Notes under the pieces: generated by a model
Databases searched by the model: none
The model's input: only the letters and a program-made list of their open reading frames with translations
What the model was told of the DNA's origin: nothing
Position numbers and translations under genes: made by a program
DNA from: Acanthaster planci
Taxonomy: Eukaryota > Echinodermata > Asteroidea > Valvatida > Acanthasteridae
DNA: 64,000 bases
NCBI RefSeq assembly: GCF_001949145.1
Contig: NW_019091371.1
Span: 953,468-1,017,467 of the forward strand
Reading direction: 5' to 3'
Shown here: positions 63,702 through 64,000 of the stretch, piece by piece
Layout of the letters: each line of letters begins with the position of its first letter
How positions within the stretch are numbered: position 1 is the first letter of the stretch

Positions 63702-64000
63702 AACAACTGAACATACTTTTTATCATGAAAAGAGCACAGAATGGGCTTTATTAGGATTTTAAACATTTTGCCTTTGGCGTGCCAGACTAAGCGATCTGCT
63801 TTCAGCAGTACGTGCTTGGCAAATTAGATCCAGCATACTGAGTATATGCCCTGTGCACTACCCATGTTATAGGCAGGTGTTGCGTGTCCATGCTCACAGA
63901 AGCGTCTTATATGTGTGAACTGGATATTCGCTAACGCAAATATCGTAAAGGGATTTTTGTCGTCAGAGCTTTATCCAGTGAACAACTAGACCAGTTGTGC

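Larger units (their letters stand above)
61645..64000 (+). other. Start of PTP intron 8
   Basis: 61645-62790 shows no recognised feature. 62793-63665 is a ~150-bp-period satellite and 63634-63701 a hairpin. 63702-64000 has nothing recognised. Confidence 0.6.

Overview
The window is animal nuclear DNA. It is AT-rich and intron-rich, crowded with degraded transposons, and sprinkled throughout with the short palindrome TACATGTA. The mobile elements (DIRS-type, CR1/L2-like LINEs with an SGNH-hydrolase ORF1, hAT-like, piggyBac-like, Harbinger-like, TA-flanked MITEs) fit a marine invertebrate such as an echinoderm, hemichordate, cephalochordate or mollusc. The sequence alone does not settle which.

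Two host genes can be supported. The main one, on the + strand, is a non-receptor tyrosine phosphatase of the PTP-PEST group (PTPN12/18/22). Eight coding exons lie between 13835 and 61644. They give 254 contiguous residues, from the start codon through the WPD loop and the HCSAGCGRTG signature; the end of the catalytic domain and the tail lie beyond the window. On the minus strand, 3995-4155 looks like the first coding exon of a GPKOW-like spliceosomal G-patch/KOW protein, about 9.7 kb from the PTP start codon and divergent from it.

Layout: 1-2163 is the end of a hAT-like element. 3995-4155 is the GPKOW-like exon, with a small inverted-repeat element beside it in the presumed intron. 4407-9135 is a giant inverted repeat with about 2.1-2.3 kb arms and unusual CGTCG-rich blocks. 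9390-12840 holds LINE remnants. PTP exon 1 is at 13835. Intron 1 (9.6 kb) holds several MITEs and the densest TACATGTA cluster. Intron 2 holds a 2.49-kb hAT-like element with an 8-bp target duplication, inverted relative to the copy at 1-2163. Intron 3 (12.6 kb) holds a piggyBac-like MITE crossing an assembly gap and two LINE copies in opposite orientation, one of them broken by a MITE. Intron 5 holds a tRNA-related palindrome and a LINE 3' end split by a second piggyBac-like MITE. Intron 6 holds a nearly complete but dead DIRS retroelement with inverted terminal repeats, an internal complementary region and a nested Harbinger-like insertion. Intron 7 holds a THAP-domain remnant between 18-bp inverted repeats and a diverged third copy of the giant-repeat family. 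After exon 8 there is a ~150-bp-period satellite ending in a 31-bp-arm hairpin.

The window is best read as a signalling gene with very large introns that have collected nested insertions. The features most worth follow-up are the giant inverted repeat, the DIRS element and the THAP-containing element.
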